This document shows positions 53,202 through 63,674 of a DNA stretch of 64,000 nucleotides, piece by piece. Both the position numbers and the translations under genes were made by a program. Origin of the DNA: Thermothelomyces thermophilus ATCC 42464 (taxonomy: Eukaryota; Ascomycota; Sordariomycetes; Sordariales; Chaetomiaceae); the NCBI RefSeq assembly GCF_000226095.1, contig NC_016473.1, positions 1,736,001 to 1,800,000 on the forward strand, in the 5' to 3' direction. The stretch's first letter is position 1, and each line of letters begins with the position of its first letter. Under the pieces are notes generated by a model. That model saw nothing but the letters and a program-made list of their open reading frames with translations, was not told the origin of the DNA and did no database searches.

Positions 53202-53637
53202 AACCACAGTCTGGCACACTCTGTCATCGCTACAGATATCAGTTGTATATAGCTAGTCCCTCTCTTGCGTGCGAGTCAGGGACTGGAGGAGGACGTTTGC
53301 TGTGTATGATGTGATGGATTTATGAGGCACATGAGACATCAACATGGATATCCTGTTCTCTCGCCACACACTGGTTTATCAGGTCTTTCATAGATTGGCT
53401 GCGCGATTCACACACAAACTGATGAAGGGGTGGACGACAAGGGCCGATCAACAGACCACCTTATATCAATTATGCTTTTTGTCGAGCTCATATGCCCCTA
53501 GTCTCGGGGGAGAGAACCTTGCTGATCGATACGGAGAATATAGTTGTTGATATAGGGGAAAGCTGCAGCCCTTACCACTGCTACGTACGTACACCAAACG
53601 CCAAACCCATTACACACATACTCTCCTCTCTCCTCTC

Positions 53638-53639
53638 GA

Positions 53640-53673
<34 letters not shown>

Positions 53674-53780
53674 TCACTCTCTCACTCTCTCACTCTCTCA
53701 CTCTCTCACTCTCTCACTCTCTCACTCTCTCACTCTCTCACTCTCTCACTCTCTCACTCTCTCACTCTCACACACACACA
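53638..53780. repeat. CT repeat grading into CTCTCACT minisatellite and CA repeat
   Basis: A pure CT run (53638-53667) passes into about 13 copies of the 8-bp unit CTCTCACT and ends in a short CA run. The order suggests the 8-mer arose from point change and duplication within a CT microsatellite. Confidence 0.95.
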
Positions 53781-53839
53781 TATGCATCCCCCACGCCCCT
53801 GCATCATTCTGTAACACACACTCTCTAAGTCCGCCAACT

Positions 53840-53868
53840 CCCCCCCCCCCCCCCCAAAAAAAAAAAAA
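53840..53868. repeat. C16-A13 compound tract
   Basis: Sixteen C followed directly by thirteen A, 10 bp beyond the ham-2 stop codon (in its 3' UTR, read as T13-G16 on the transcript). Confidence 0.95.
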
Positions 53869-53877
53869 CAACCCGCT

Positions 53878-54548
53878 TCAGCCCCAGCTCCCCTCCTCCC
53901 AGCCCATGGAGCCCTCGGGACCACCGGCCTCGTCGCCGCCAGCGCCGCCATTGGCACCGGCCGGGGCTCCTCCGTCGGAAAGCCAGCTCCAGTCGGCCTT
54001 CTCGAGCTCCCTGACGAAGAAGTCGTGCTCCTCTTTCATGGCCTGCCTCAGCATGGCGGCGCCGCCGGGGCCGGCGCCGGCCATGCGGTCCGGGTAGCGG
54101 CGCAGGTTGAACCAGTGGGTGAGGCTGCGGAGGGCCTGCTCGAGCGGGACGGCCTCGTCGACCTGGTCCTCGACGGCGGAGCCGACGAGCCACTCGTCGC
54201 GCAGCTCCGGGCGGCAGTGCAGGTAGACGGCCGTGATGACGCGCATGTTGGACTGGCGCCACTTGCGGCCCGTGTAGGGGACCTGGTTCTTGAACAGCTT
54301 GAGCGTGTACAGGCGCAGCTCGTGCTGCGGCACCTTGAGCGACTTGCGCAGTATGTTGGACGACTTGTACTGCACCATGAGGAGGTTGCGGTGGGCGCGG
54401 TGCTTGCAGATCTTTTGCATGATGCGCAGGTAGTTGATGAGCGAGAAGAAGTTGCGGCGCGAGAAGTCGGTGATGGGCTCGGCGGGGAGCGGGTTGATGG
54501 GATAGCCGAGCTCGTCGACTTCCGGCCGAGGTGGGGGTTCATTGGTTG

Positions 54549-54584
<36 letters not shown>

Positions 54585-57256
54585 CTGACGACGCGTTGGA
54601 GGAGGGGTCAGTTGAGGAGGAGGAGGCGCCGGCTTCGGAATGCGCATTCGGAGGCGAGCGCCGGCGTTTGATAGGGGGCGGAGCGGCGTCGTCGTCGCTG
54701 ATGTCTTCGAAATCGGTTGCTGTTGGGTTGGGAACAGAGTGTTGTTGGGGAATAACGCCCGCGCGCGAGCCGCAGAAGTAGAAGAAGCTGTAACAGTCGA
54801 TGTCATTTAGTAACAACATTTACAGCACGGCCTCTTTCCAAAGGAGACACAAATAGCTCACCTGTGTTCTAGCCGGTCCGTCCTGCTCTCGACGACCTGC
54901 TGGACATCGTACATGGCAAAGATCTTGAGCGCCATGGGCAGATAGTTCAGATCGAGCAGCAGCTGGGTCATGTACTCGAACTTGAGAACGTGGGAGAGCT
55001 TGAACCACTTCAGCAGCAGGATCAACGTGCCGGTGACGGCCTTGGCAGCGATTTCTCTGCTGCGCAACTCATCGACGTCGGCATCCAGCGGCGAGGATGG
55101 GTCGCCCTTGGAGCCGCCGTTGGGGCCGTTGTGCCCGTTTTGCTGCCCGCCGTTCGGACGTGCGCTGGGCGGTCCTTGGGGCCCGTTGGCGTTTTGCGGC
55201 GACACCAGATTGCTGGTCATGGCCGTGATCTGCCTCAGAAACACGATGACCAGCGACTGGAGGTGGGGTAGGGCCTCTTTCTGCGAGAGCGAGTTAGCCC
55301 GCCAGCGCGCGGTCGAGTACATATATATATATATATATTCAAACCACTTACGTAGAACCCCTCCACGGCGTCCAGACGCTCCTTGATTTGTTGGCTGATT
55401 CCCCGCGGCCCGTAGTCGGGCCCCGAGTTGGATGGCTTCCGCGGCTTGTCGTCGGAGGCCTTGGCCAGCCCCAGCTCCTCCCTTTCCTCGAGCGTCAGCG
55501 ACGACAGATCCAGCTCGTCCACGATGTCGTCGTCGGCGTCGTAGCCTCTCTCGAACTTGAGGAATTCCTCACGCTCCTCCCAAAGCTGCCGAGTAGCGCG
55601 GCTCATGCGGACCCGCTTAGAAAAGAGCTCGCCGGCCTCGAGAATCGAAGCAGGCACGTCGCTGCCCTCCCATTTCCTTCCCACCAGCAGATCCTGCAGG
55701 GCAGCGCCGCCTTTACCGCCCGCACTGTTGCTAGTAGCGTCGAGGGGAGGGTACATGAAGGGAAAGTTCTGGTTCGTCTGGTAGTTCTGCTTCTTGCCGC
55801 CCTTCCCACCGACTCCGGGACTGGGCGGCGGCGAGGGGGCGGGAGTGGCGATATGGACCGGCTGGTGCAGGATAGAAGCGCCCCCGCCCGGGCCGGGAGG
55901 GCCCGGGTGGATTCCGTTAGCCGCGTTGTTTCTTGTCGGGTGGTTGGGCAGAGGGGGGATGATAGTATTTTGGTCTGGTTCGAGGGGCAGGAGCGGTTGG
56001 GGAGGAATATAGGCGGGGTACTTGGAGGTGATTTCCTGCCGGAAAGCGTGGTAGTCGAGCGGAGACGCGGTGATGATGTTCTTGTCGTCACAGCCGATCA
56101 TCTCGCTAGTGGCCTTCTTAGCCTCGGCGAGGTCCTTGGAGCCGCCGAAGACCAGCAAGATGGACTTCCAAAAGAGTAGAAATATCTAAGGTGGCCAGTC
56201 AGTCTCGGCTTTCCTCTCCGGAGAAAGAAAAAAGGGGGGAAGGCCCGTAGACCGTACCTGGGTCTGCGGGAGGATGCCCGTCTCGTCCCACCGCAGCTTC
56301 ACTACGACCTGAAGCAGGAAGCTGGTCAAGCTGGGGTTCAGGGCGACTGTGTTCGGAGAGTCAGCAGACGTATACCGACAGCCCAAAGATTGTGTACTTA
56401 CGCAGCCTTTGCCGGACCTCTGCCATCCCCTCGGGGTCATCCAGCGCCTCCTGCATCGCCATGTACAGGATGGTCATCAAATGGATCAACTCCTCTGCCA
56501 CCATCTGCACGTTCTGCGGGAGGTCGTCCGACCTGAGAAAGACAAAAACGAAACATCCCTTAGCAGGCGATCTCCATGAGGCTTCCCCAACGGGGGTTGG
56601 ATTCCGCACTCACCAGAACAGCTCAAAGACGGCCCTCAGCGCTTCCCAGACAAGCTCGAGCCCGCCGCACTCGGCCACGAGGCGCACCCCTTCCTTCATG
56701 GCCTCGAGCTGCTGCGGCGTGGCCGCGGACCTCGCCTTGCCCTCGAGCACCGCGGCACCCAGCACGCCGGCGGCCTTGACGGTCTCGGTCCAGCGCCCCA
56801 GCACCAGGTAGACCACGGCGCCGATGGCCTCGGCCCTGGCGATCCGGTCGCTGCTCCTGAACCCCTCCAGCAGGGCGCGCACAAAGACCCTCTTCCTCTC
56901 GGCGGCCTCCTCCTCCCCCTCCTCGTCAGCCCGGTCCCATTTGGGCGCCGGGGGGGTGCCACCACTCCCTTTCCCGGAATCGGCCGCCGCCCCCGCTGAG
57001 GTGGCAGCGGGAGGGGGGGGAGGAGGAGGAGGAGGGAAGAGGCGGGCCCAGGCCGAGTAGAAGGCGCGATTGGCGGCGTTCAGACGCACCCACTGCCAAA
57101 AGTTGTACATGAACCACTCGTCGACCTCCTCCTCGAGAGGGGCCATGTCGGCGTAGACGTAGTCGTACGCGATGGGCTCGGCGCGGGGGAACTCGGCGAC
57201 GATGCGGCGGAGCTGGGCGAGGGAAAGGGAGTCTTGCGGCGGTTGGCCTTGGCCTA

Positions 57257-57289
<33 letters not shown>

Positions 57290-57695
57290 TGCTTTGAGGT
57301 AAGCTCTGAGCTTGTCGCTCTCGAGCTGGGGCTGGAGGTGAGGAGGATCCATTCTGGCTGCTGCTGCTGCTGCGGCTGCCGCTGTTGTTGTTCTTGCTGT
57401 CGTCGGTGATCTCGTCCTTAGTGTTCGAGTCGGAGGAGGGAAAGGAGGAGTAAAAGGAGGAGGAGGAGGAGGGTGCGGTCGGGACGGGGGGAGGAGGGAC
57501 GGAGGGATGGTTTCGTCGAAGGCCTGGCCGCTTGGGCGCTTTCTCGTTCTCGGGACCGTTTGAGGTCGCGGGCTCAGCTGGGCTCGTGTCTTCGGTCGGG
57601 CCCGCCTTTGTCTCTTCGGCTGGAGTGTCAGCCGACGGCTTCTCGCCACCTGCAGCGCCGTCGGCCGAGGCGCTTGATGACCACAGCGCGTTCAT
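53878..57695 (-). CDS. ham-2: STRIPAK component HAM-2 (STRIP/Far11 family)
   Basis: Scaffold of the STRIPAK phosphatase complex, needed for hyphal fusion and sexual development in Neurospora and Sordaria (PRO22). Exons 57695-56614, 56532-56402, 56346-56258, 56185-55352, 55280-54862 and 54787-53878 give 1154 aa. The N-terminal N1221/STRIP domain begins near IVAEFPRAEPIAYDYVYADM and includes NVQMVAEELIHLMTILYMA. The C-terminal DUF3402 region includes LLDLNYLPMALKIFAMYDVQQ, SFFYFCGS and FFSLINYLRIMQKICKHRAHRNLLMVQYKSS-like blocks. Several disordered inserts (Ser, Gln and Pro runs) are encoded by trinucleotide repeats. An in-frame Met 30 codons upstream (57785) is an alternative start. Its fourth intron (55351-55281) has an AT repeat. 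Confidence 0.94.
54551..54588. repeat. GAT trinucleotide tract coding for poly-Ser in HAM-2
   Basis: About twelve GAT units on the plus strand, read as ATC-derived TCA serine codons on the minus strand. Lies in the disordered segment before DELGYPINPLPAEPI. Confidence 0.85.
55319..55339. repeat. AT dinucleotide repeat in ham-2 intron
   Basis: About ten AT units inside the 71-bp intron between exons four and five of ham-2. Confidence 0.9.
57264..57293. repeat. CTG trinucleotide tract coding for poly-Gln in HAM-2
   Basis: Ten or so CTG units on the plus strand, CAG on the coding strand, giving a run of Gln in the N-terminal disordered part of HAM-2. Confidence 0.85.
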
Positions 57696-58424
57696 GTTTG
57701 TTGGTGGGGAGCTCAACCGTTCTTGGCGGTAACGAACGGCAGTGGAGGTCGACTGCTGGCGGGCGGTTGCAGGGTTCAGCGGCAAGGCCTACACTAAGAA
57801 CCCCAACCCAGACCCACCGCGGCGCCTGGGTTGCCTTAGCACCGTACTTGGCAGTAGGTATTACAGTACGGAGTACAGTACATACGGTACATAGTACTAG
57901 TATAGGGGGTTACCTACCAAGGTAGCAAGGTATCAGTTACACTAGGCAGGAATGGAGCGGGGGGACACGCTATCTCGGTGCAGTGAGCTTGGGAAAAAAA
58001 AAAAAAAAGAATGGCTACCATTTAAGTGTAGGCACAAAAATAAGGCAGAGAGGGAGGGAAAAAATAAAAGGAAGAAAAAGGAAGAAGGGAAACAAAAAAG
58101 GAGGAGTCGCGATGGGGTCATTTGCCCGAAGGGAAGAGGTACATGGTTCAACCGCTCGTAGCGCCAAATCTGATAAAACATCTTTTTATGGGCGGACTGG
58201 ACTCGGAGGTTATGAGGACTATTTTCGTAATGACAAGGGCCGCCTAGGTGTGATGGATATCCTGATGCGATCGACTTTGTCTCTCCGAAGCGAACTCCGT
58301 CTCGCGCCCTCTCGGAAATTATCTGCGCGATGCGTGTTTTGTATTATTGAGTTGCCTGCCTCGTCCCGGTGCCGAAACTCGATGGGCTGACTGTACAGTA
58401 TATATACTCAGCGAGGCAGCGTAC
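57696..58424. other. intergenic, ham-2 promoter and DUF2011 gene 3' side
   Basis: 730 bp. Contains a motif cluster at 57862-57905 (ACAGTACGGAGTACAGTACATACGGTACATAGTACTAG) and an A15 run near 57993-58007, followed by a purine-rich stretch. No gene. Confidence 0.5.
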
Positions 58425-59582
58425 TTAGTCCTCGCCGTCGCTCCCTTCAGACGCCGACGCCGACGCCGACGGCCCCCGACCCTCCTTGTCCCCTCCCGCT
58501 GTCGCCGCCGTCGCCGTCGCCGTCGCCGTAGCCGCCGCTCCCGCCGCCCTCGCGGCCATCTTCTTCTCCCTCTCCTTCTGTCTCCTCTTTAGCTTCTTCT
58601 CCCTGTTCAGCCGCTTCTTCTTCTCCCTCAAGTGCTCCTCCTTGCTCATCCTGAGCCGCTCCGCCTCCGCCTCCTTCTCCCTCCTGATCTTCTCCCTCTT
58701 CCTCAGCACTATCCTCCTCTTCTTCCCCGGCCGCGTCTTCTTCTTCTTCTTCCGTCTCCCTTCTACTTCCACCACCCCCGGGTCCTCCCCCCGGGTCCCG
58801 CCGCCGCCGAGGCGGCTCCCCTGCGCGGACCCGGACCCGACCGACACGGTCACCCGGGTCACCCTCCAGGGCACCTCCAGCCCCCAGGCGCGCTGCGCCG
58901 CCCACGAGAGCACCTCGCGCCCCGTCACGGCCGCGCGCCGGAACTGCTCGCGCTCGCGCTCCGACAGCTCCCCGCGGATGTAGTGCGACAGCGGCCGCGG
59001 CGCGATGGCCGGGCCGTCGAACGGCGCCTCGGCCTCGTCGTCGGGGAGGAGCACCACCTTTTGCACCACCTTTTGCGGCGGCGGGGCGGAGGCGCCCGCG
59101 CCGGTGCCCGAAGTAGTCGCGGGAGCAGGAGCACCAGCCGGGGTGGAGAAGAGGCGGAACTCGAACTCGAGCTTGTCGGCTCCTTGCTTTGCACCCCCCT
59201 CCCGCTGCTGCGGCCGCTGCGGCTCTTCGCCCGAGTCCTCTGCATCTGCATCTGCCGCTGTCTCTGCCGGTTCCGGTCCCGGTTCTGGTTCCGGTGCCGG
59301 TGCCGGTGCCGGTGCGGCGGGGGGCGGTGGGGGGATGCTGATCGAGAGCAGGCCCGCCAGGCGCTCGTTCAGCTTTGCCCGCAGCTCCGCCGCTTCCTCG
59401 TCTTGGAGCTCCGGGCTGGAGTGGCGCTCCGAAGCCGAGTCGAAGAGGTCTTCCCTCCGTACTCTGTTTGTCAATCCGTCAGTCGCGGGAACCGCGGTTG
59501 TCGCATGAGCCCGCCCTTGGGAGCCCAGGGTGAGTGAGGGTGGTCGGCAAACATACCGTTTCGCGTCCGGAAGCTCAAACAT
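58425..59582 (-). CDS. uncharacterised DUF2011-type fungal protein
   Basis: Exons 59582-59557 and 59463-58425 give 354 aa. The start MFELPDAKRVRREDLF is formed across the 93-bp intron and agrees with the conserved N-terminus of this fungal family. A second conserved part is LEFEFRLFS...RPLSHYIRGELSEREREQFRRAAVTGREVLSWA, near residues 130-230. The C-terminal third is a Lys/Arg/Glu-rich segment (RRKKKKKTRPGKKRRIVLRK, then about 70 residues of probable single helix with nuclear or nucleolar signals) and an Ala-Thr repeat. Function unknown; the composition hints at a nucleolar or RNA-associated role, which is inference. Lies between ham-2 and vib-1 on the same strand. Confidence 0.8.
   Translation of the reverse strand: MFELPDAKRYVCRPPSLTLGSQGRAHATTAVPATDGLTNRVRREDLFDSASERHSSPELQDEEAAELRAKLNERLAGLLSISIPPPPPAAPAPAPAPEPEPGPEPAETAADADAEDSGEEPQRPQQREGGAKQGADKLEFEFRLFSTPAGAPAPATTSGTGAGASAPPPQKVVQKVVLLPDDEAEAPFDGPAIAPRPLSHYIRGELSEREREQFRRAAVTGREVLSWAAQRAWGLEVPWRVTRVTVSVGSGSAQGSRLGGGGTRGEDPGVVEVEGRRKKKKKTRPGKKRRIVLRKREKIRREKEAEAERLRMSKEEHLREKKKRLNREKKLKRRQKEREKKMAARAAGAAATATATATAATAGGDKEGRGPSASASASEGSDGED
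58502..58536. repeat. GCCGTC hexamer tract coding for Ala-Thr repeat
   Basis: Five to six GCCGTC units on the plus strand encode an alternating Ala-Thr segment near the C-terminus of the DUF2011-type protein; frame-neutral length variation. Confidence 0.75.
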
Positions 59583-61199
59583 TGGCGAGGTTGGCGAGGC
59601 CTCCTTCTCTCCGCAGTCGACTGGTCTCGATCGATGAATTAGCGGGTGGGGAGCGCCCAGATGGGTTGGAGGGAGATGCGCGAGCTGGGTCTTATGCTGG
59701 GTCTTATGCTGCGGGTCGTTACATGAGACGTTCTATCGTTTCCCATGAGCTGATGAGCTACCTACTACGGTAATGCAGCAGGGGTTGGCATTTTTCTTGC
59801 AGCTGCGCAGGGGCGACGCATTGTGCGCGGCACAACCCCAACCCTGGATGCCTTGCACAATCCCATTTTTCGAATCATATGTCACCAACCCATACCGTGT
59901 ATCCGTAACTACTCTGGTACAGTACATACTTGAAGAGCAGAATATGGCACTCACCCTCACTTCCCGCGAAACCAAGATCGGCGCTATGGCCCTCACATGC
60001 AATAAGCATCGGTAGTTGATTCCGATCGTTGGCACTCCTGTCGTTTCCAGGAACCGAGTATGATGAGAATCCATCTTCAAGCCCGTGTACGTATGGACGT
60101 ATACTGTCTCATTTACTGCAAGTAATTACGGAGTAGTGTATACAGTTGGACTCCAGGCAAACCATGAAACACCGCTTCGCCTCACCCGTGGGGTCGTATG
60201 TTTCAATCTCGGGGTAGCTACATACGTATGTACAATGCTGCGCGGGATGATGAATACAACGCCTAACATCCCTTGTGCCCCCTTCCTCCATTCTTCCTTG
60301 CCCCATGTAAGCACTGCCATTAGCGACAGACGGCTCTCATCAATCATGAACGTATTGGAGAGAAGAGGGTGAGAAAAGAAATGTGAATGTGGTAACGTAA
60401 CATGTGGTATCAATCCAAACAGCCCCTGCTCTGCTCTCCATGAAGTATATGAACAGATGCACACGAGAAAGAAAAGCGGGAAAAGAAAATAGAAACAAAA
60501 CAACCTTGGAGAATGTGCGTTGTGGAGGGGGGAGACAAGAAACAGAAGCTATTGAAAAAGAAAAAAAAAACGCTTGGAGCACAGCAAAACCGCAATGATT
60601 CCAGGGGAAACACGAAACGATCCACCCACATCACGATTGCCCCCCCCCCTCTCCCCCTTTCCCCCTAAGCCGGCTACCAAAAGGTATTCCTGCCTGCCAT
60701 GCGAAAAAATGAACTGGACCAAAACAGCAACCAAGAATTCCAAACACGACAAAGCAAATGGTTTTTTTTTCCAGAACCGAACCAGATCAACCACCCCCAT
60801 CTCCTGGGGGGTACCGCTCCCGGACACACACCCGAACTTCCCATCTTGTGGTGCTGTTGATGCCGGGTTCCCATGGTCCGCTCTTCTTCCCGACTGGCCT
60901 CGGAGTCAACAATCTCCAGGTCGTCTGAATCCTCGGAGAGGACGGGCTCTCCGACGTGCGATTGTGAACGGGAAAGCAATAGGTCGAGGAGGAGGAGGAC
61001 GATGGGTAGACCGCGGCTTTCTCTGTAGTATACAGCCTCAAAGTTGCGGGAGGGAGGAAGAAGTTTAAAAAAAAAAAAGAAACGAAGAGAAAAAAAGGGG
61101 GAAATGAAAGTAAAGTAAAAGGTAAAAAAAAAAGGCTTTCCCTCTATACCCCATCTCATTCCACCTCTTCCTCCTCCCCCTCCCTTCTCCAATTTATGC
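59583..61199. other. 1.6-kb interval, vib-1 3' side
   Basis: No supported gene. Contains motif copies near 59915-59930 and 60125-60140 and purine-rich stretches with A runs near 60555-60570 and 61065-61130, the latter probably the vib-1 3' UTR. Confidence 0.5.
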
Positions 61200-63674
61200 C
61201 TATGCCGCGTTCCAAGTGTACCCGTATCCGGCCTGCGCCGCGCCCGCCTGCCCCACCGCCGCCGCCGCCGCCGCAGCGCCGGCATGAGGGTGTCCGTCCG
61301 TCTTCACCGCGTGAGGAGGACCCCCGGCACTGCCTCCGGCCGTCGCGGGATACCCGTACGGCCGGTCCCCGCCGGGGTTGGCCGGATCCCCGCTACCCGC
61401 GGCGCCCGGGGCCGTCGCCGCCGCCGCCCAGCCTTGCGAAGCCGGGATGTAATCCCTGGCGGCGGCCGCCGCCGCTGCTGCCGCTGCTGCCGGGTTGGCT
61501 CCTCCCGCCCCGTTATCCGCCGCGGGCGCGCCGTAACCGCCCGCAGTGCCCTGCGGGGGCGGCGGGAGAGCGGGGTGGTGGCTCTGCGGGCTCGTCTCCG
61601 GCGGCGGGGCCGGGTAGCCGCTCGCCGGGGCGGCCTGCGGCTGGGGTGGCGGCGGGCCGTAGCGGTACTCGCCCGACGCCGTCTCGTTGGAGATGGACGA
61701 CGTGACCGACTGGTGGCTCGCGTGGCGCGGCGATTTCGACGGCCGCGGGTTGGCGTCGCCGATGTGCCGCGGCACCGCGAGCGAGTTGTCCGGCGAGGTC
61801 GTGCTGCCGCCGCCGGTCGTAGACGAGAGGGAGAGGTGGTTCGGAGGAGCCGACGTGTAGGTTGCAAATTGCGTGCGGATCGGCGGCTGGGTCGGCTGTT
61901 GTTGCTGGGCGTGGGCGTGGGCGTGGGCGTGGGCGTGAGGGTGTGGGTGGTGTTGAGGCTGGTGCTGGTGCTGGTGCGGGTCGTGGGATGCCGAGAGCGG
62001 CAGTTGGACCGACGGGCCCATCGAGCTTGGTTGCATCGGCATCTCTTGCGGCTCGGCCGTGAAAGCGGGAGCCCCCGATAGGGGCATCTTGGGGTAGGGG
62101 TCCGGAGGCATGGTGGACGTCGTGTAGCTGGCTGACCCGGGCGTGTGCGGCATCGAGACTTGTGGCGGAGGATTCCAGGCCGTTGGGTAGGAGCTGCGTG
62201 TGCTTGTGTTAGCGAGACCGCCTTTTTTTCCTCCGGCCCCCACATCCCTCTTCTCTCCGTTCCTCTCTCTCTTCCCCCTTCGACTCCTGTCGCATAGGTT
62301 AAGGGGGAAAAGAAAGGGGGGGGGCCGGGGGGGCTTTGGTCCACTCACTTGGATCGCATTTGCATCGGGCTCTGGGGCATTTGCTTCGGTGCGGTAAACG
62401 TGAAGGCCGACCGGGGTACATCGAGACTCGACAGGCGCGGCCGCGAATCGTATGGGGGCTTGTTCAGGATGACGGCCTGCGCTACAATACCGTGGCCCGT
62501 CTCAACCAGCGTCTGCCCCCGCGAGCCCGCGCTCGATCCCAAGAGCGGGATCTCCTTTCTCGCCTGGAAGTTCCTCGGGCTCCTCCCCCGCACCACGATG
62601 GGTGCCGTCGTCAGCTCCGAGAGGACCAGTTTCTGCCCGTTCGCCAGAGTGCCGTGGAGCTTGAGGTGAAGGACAAAGTGTTGCTGGAGCTCCTTTCTCC
62701 GTCCGTTATTCGCCGTCGCTCTGAAAAGCCACAGGGATTAGCAAATCGCAACCTCTTCAAAGAAAGCTTTCACCCCCCGCCCGCCGCCTCGTAGCGGGCG
62801 CATCACACACTCACATCCTGAACTGCAACCTCCTCCACCCGATCGGATAGATGGCGTAGTGGTCGCCCCCGCTCTCTTCCTCATCCTCGGATGGGGGGAT
62901 CAGGGGCAACGTGGGAGGCTCTTGATCGGGCGCCTGGCTCGTCTCGGGCGAGTTTGGCGGCGGCGTCTTCCACGGAATCACAATGAGGCGCACCGGGTGG
63001 CCGTCCACGGATTCGATGGCCGAGATGCTGACCTCCATGTTCTTGATCTGGCTCGTCTCGCCCGACTCCAGCAGCACCGAGAGGGGGATCTGCGGGAAGC
63101 AGATGCTGCCGCTGATCTGGAACAGGTTGCGCCGGTAGCACGTCAGCTCGGCATTGAGCACGTTGCCGTCGCCCGTCGTCGATGGGAACTCGGAGAGAAA
63201 GAACATGCCGTGCAGCTGCGCTTCGATCTCGATCTCGTGGATCCTGCCCTTGGCATCCACGATGGTATGCTTGTCTCCAACCTTCTTGAAAGACAGGAGC
63301 TTCTGGTCATGGTTCGGCGGCTTGTAGTCCTCCCGCAGGTCCTGCACCATCTCGGTATAGGGAGCCTGATCCACCTGCGAGTAGGGCCGCTTCAGCGTAT
63401 TGATGCTGGGGATGTTCAACGACGGGTGCGGGTATCGATCGTACGGCTCGCCCTCCTCCTGTCCCGGCCGGCCCGGCTGGTACTGCGGATAGTCCATCGT
63501 ATGGCTCCTGGGACGCACAAGATGTGATGACGCTGGCGGCGCAACCGACACTGACGGGTCCTGGGGGTTAAACCGGCCGGTCATCTGCACCGGATTTCCG
63601 TAGTTGGACCACATGCCGCCATGTTGCGACTCAGCCCTCAGCTCTGCCATCGTGTAGGTAGCTGTGGCTGACAT
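61200..63674 (-). CDS. vib-1: VIB-1-like transcription factor with NDT80/PhoG DNA-binding domain
   Basis: In Neurospora VIB-1 is required for heterokaryon incompatibility cell death and extracellular protease and cellulase expression; the Aspergillus relative is XprG. Exons 63674-62815, 62720-62349 and 62193-61200 give 741 aa. The NDT80-type domain (about residues 130-380) includes QKLLSFKKVGDKHTIVD, GMFFLSEFP, ELTCYRRNLFQISGS, GWRRLQFRIATANNGRRKELQQHFVLHLKL and VVRGRSPRNFQARKEIPLLG, crossing the first intron. The C-terminal 330 residues are disordered with His-Ala, Gln and Ala runs, a likely activation region. The N-terminal frame stays open upstream to 63956, so an extra 5' exon or earlier start is possible; MSATATYTMAEL or MAELRAESQHGGMW are both good candidates. 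Confidence 0.92.
61907..61942. repeat. GTGGGC hexamer tract coding for His-Ala repeat in VIB-1
   Basis: Five to six GTGGGC units (plus strand) encode alternating His-Ala followed by a short Gln run in the VIB-1 C-terminal region. Confidence 0.8.

Larger units (their letters stand above)
52579..53877. other. convergent intergenic region with simple repeats
   Basis: 3' sides of the seven-helix gene and ham-2. Holds a T18 run (53184-53201), a CT/CTCTCACT minisatellite (53638-53780) and a C16-A13 tract (53840-53868). No gene recognised. Confidence 0.55.
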
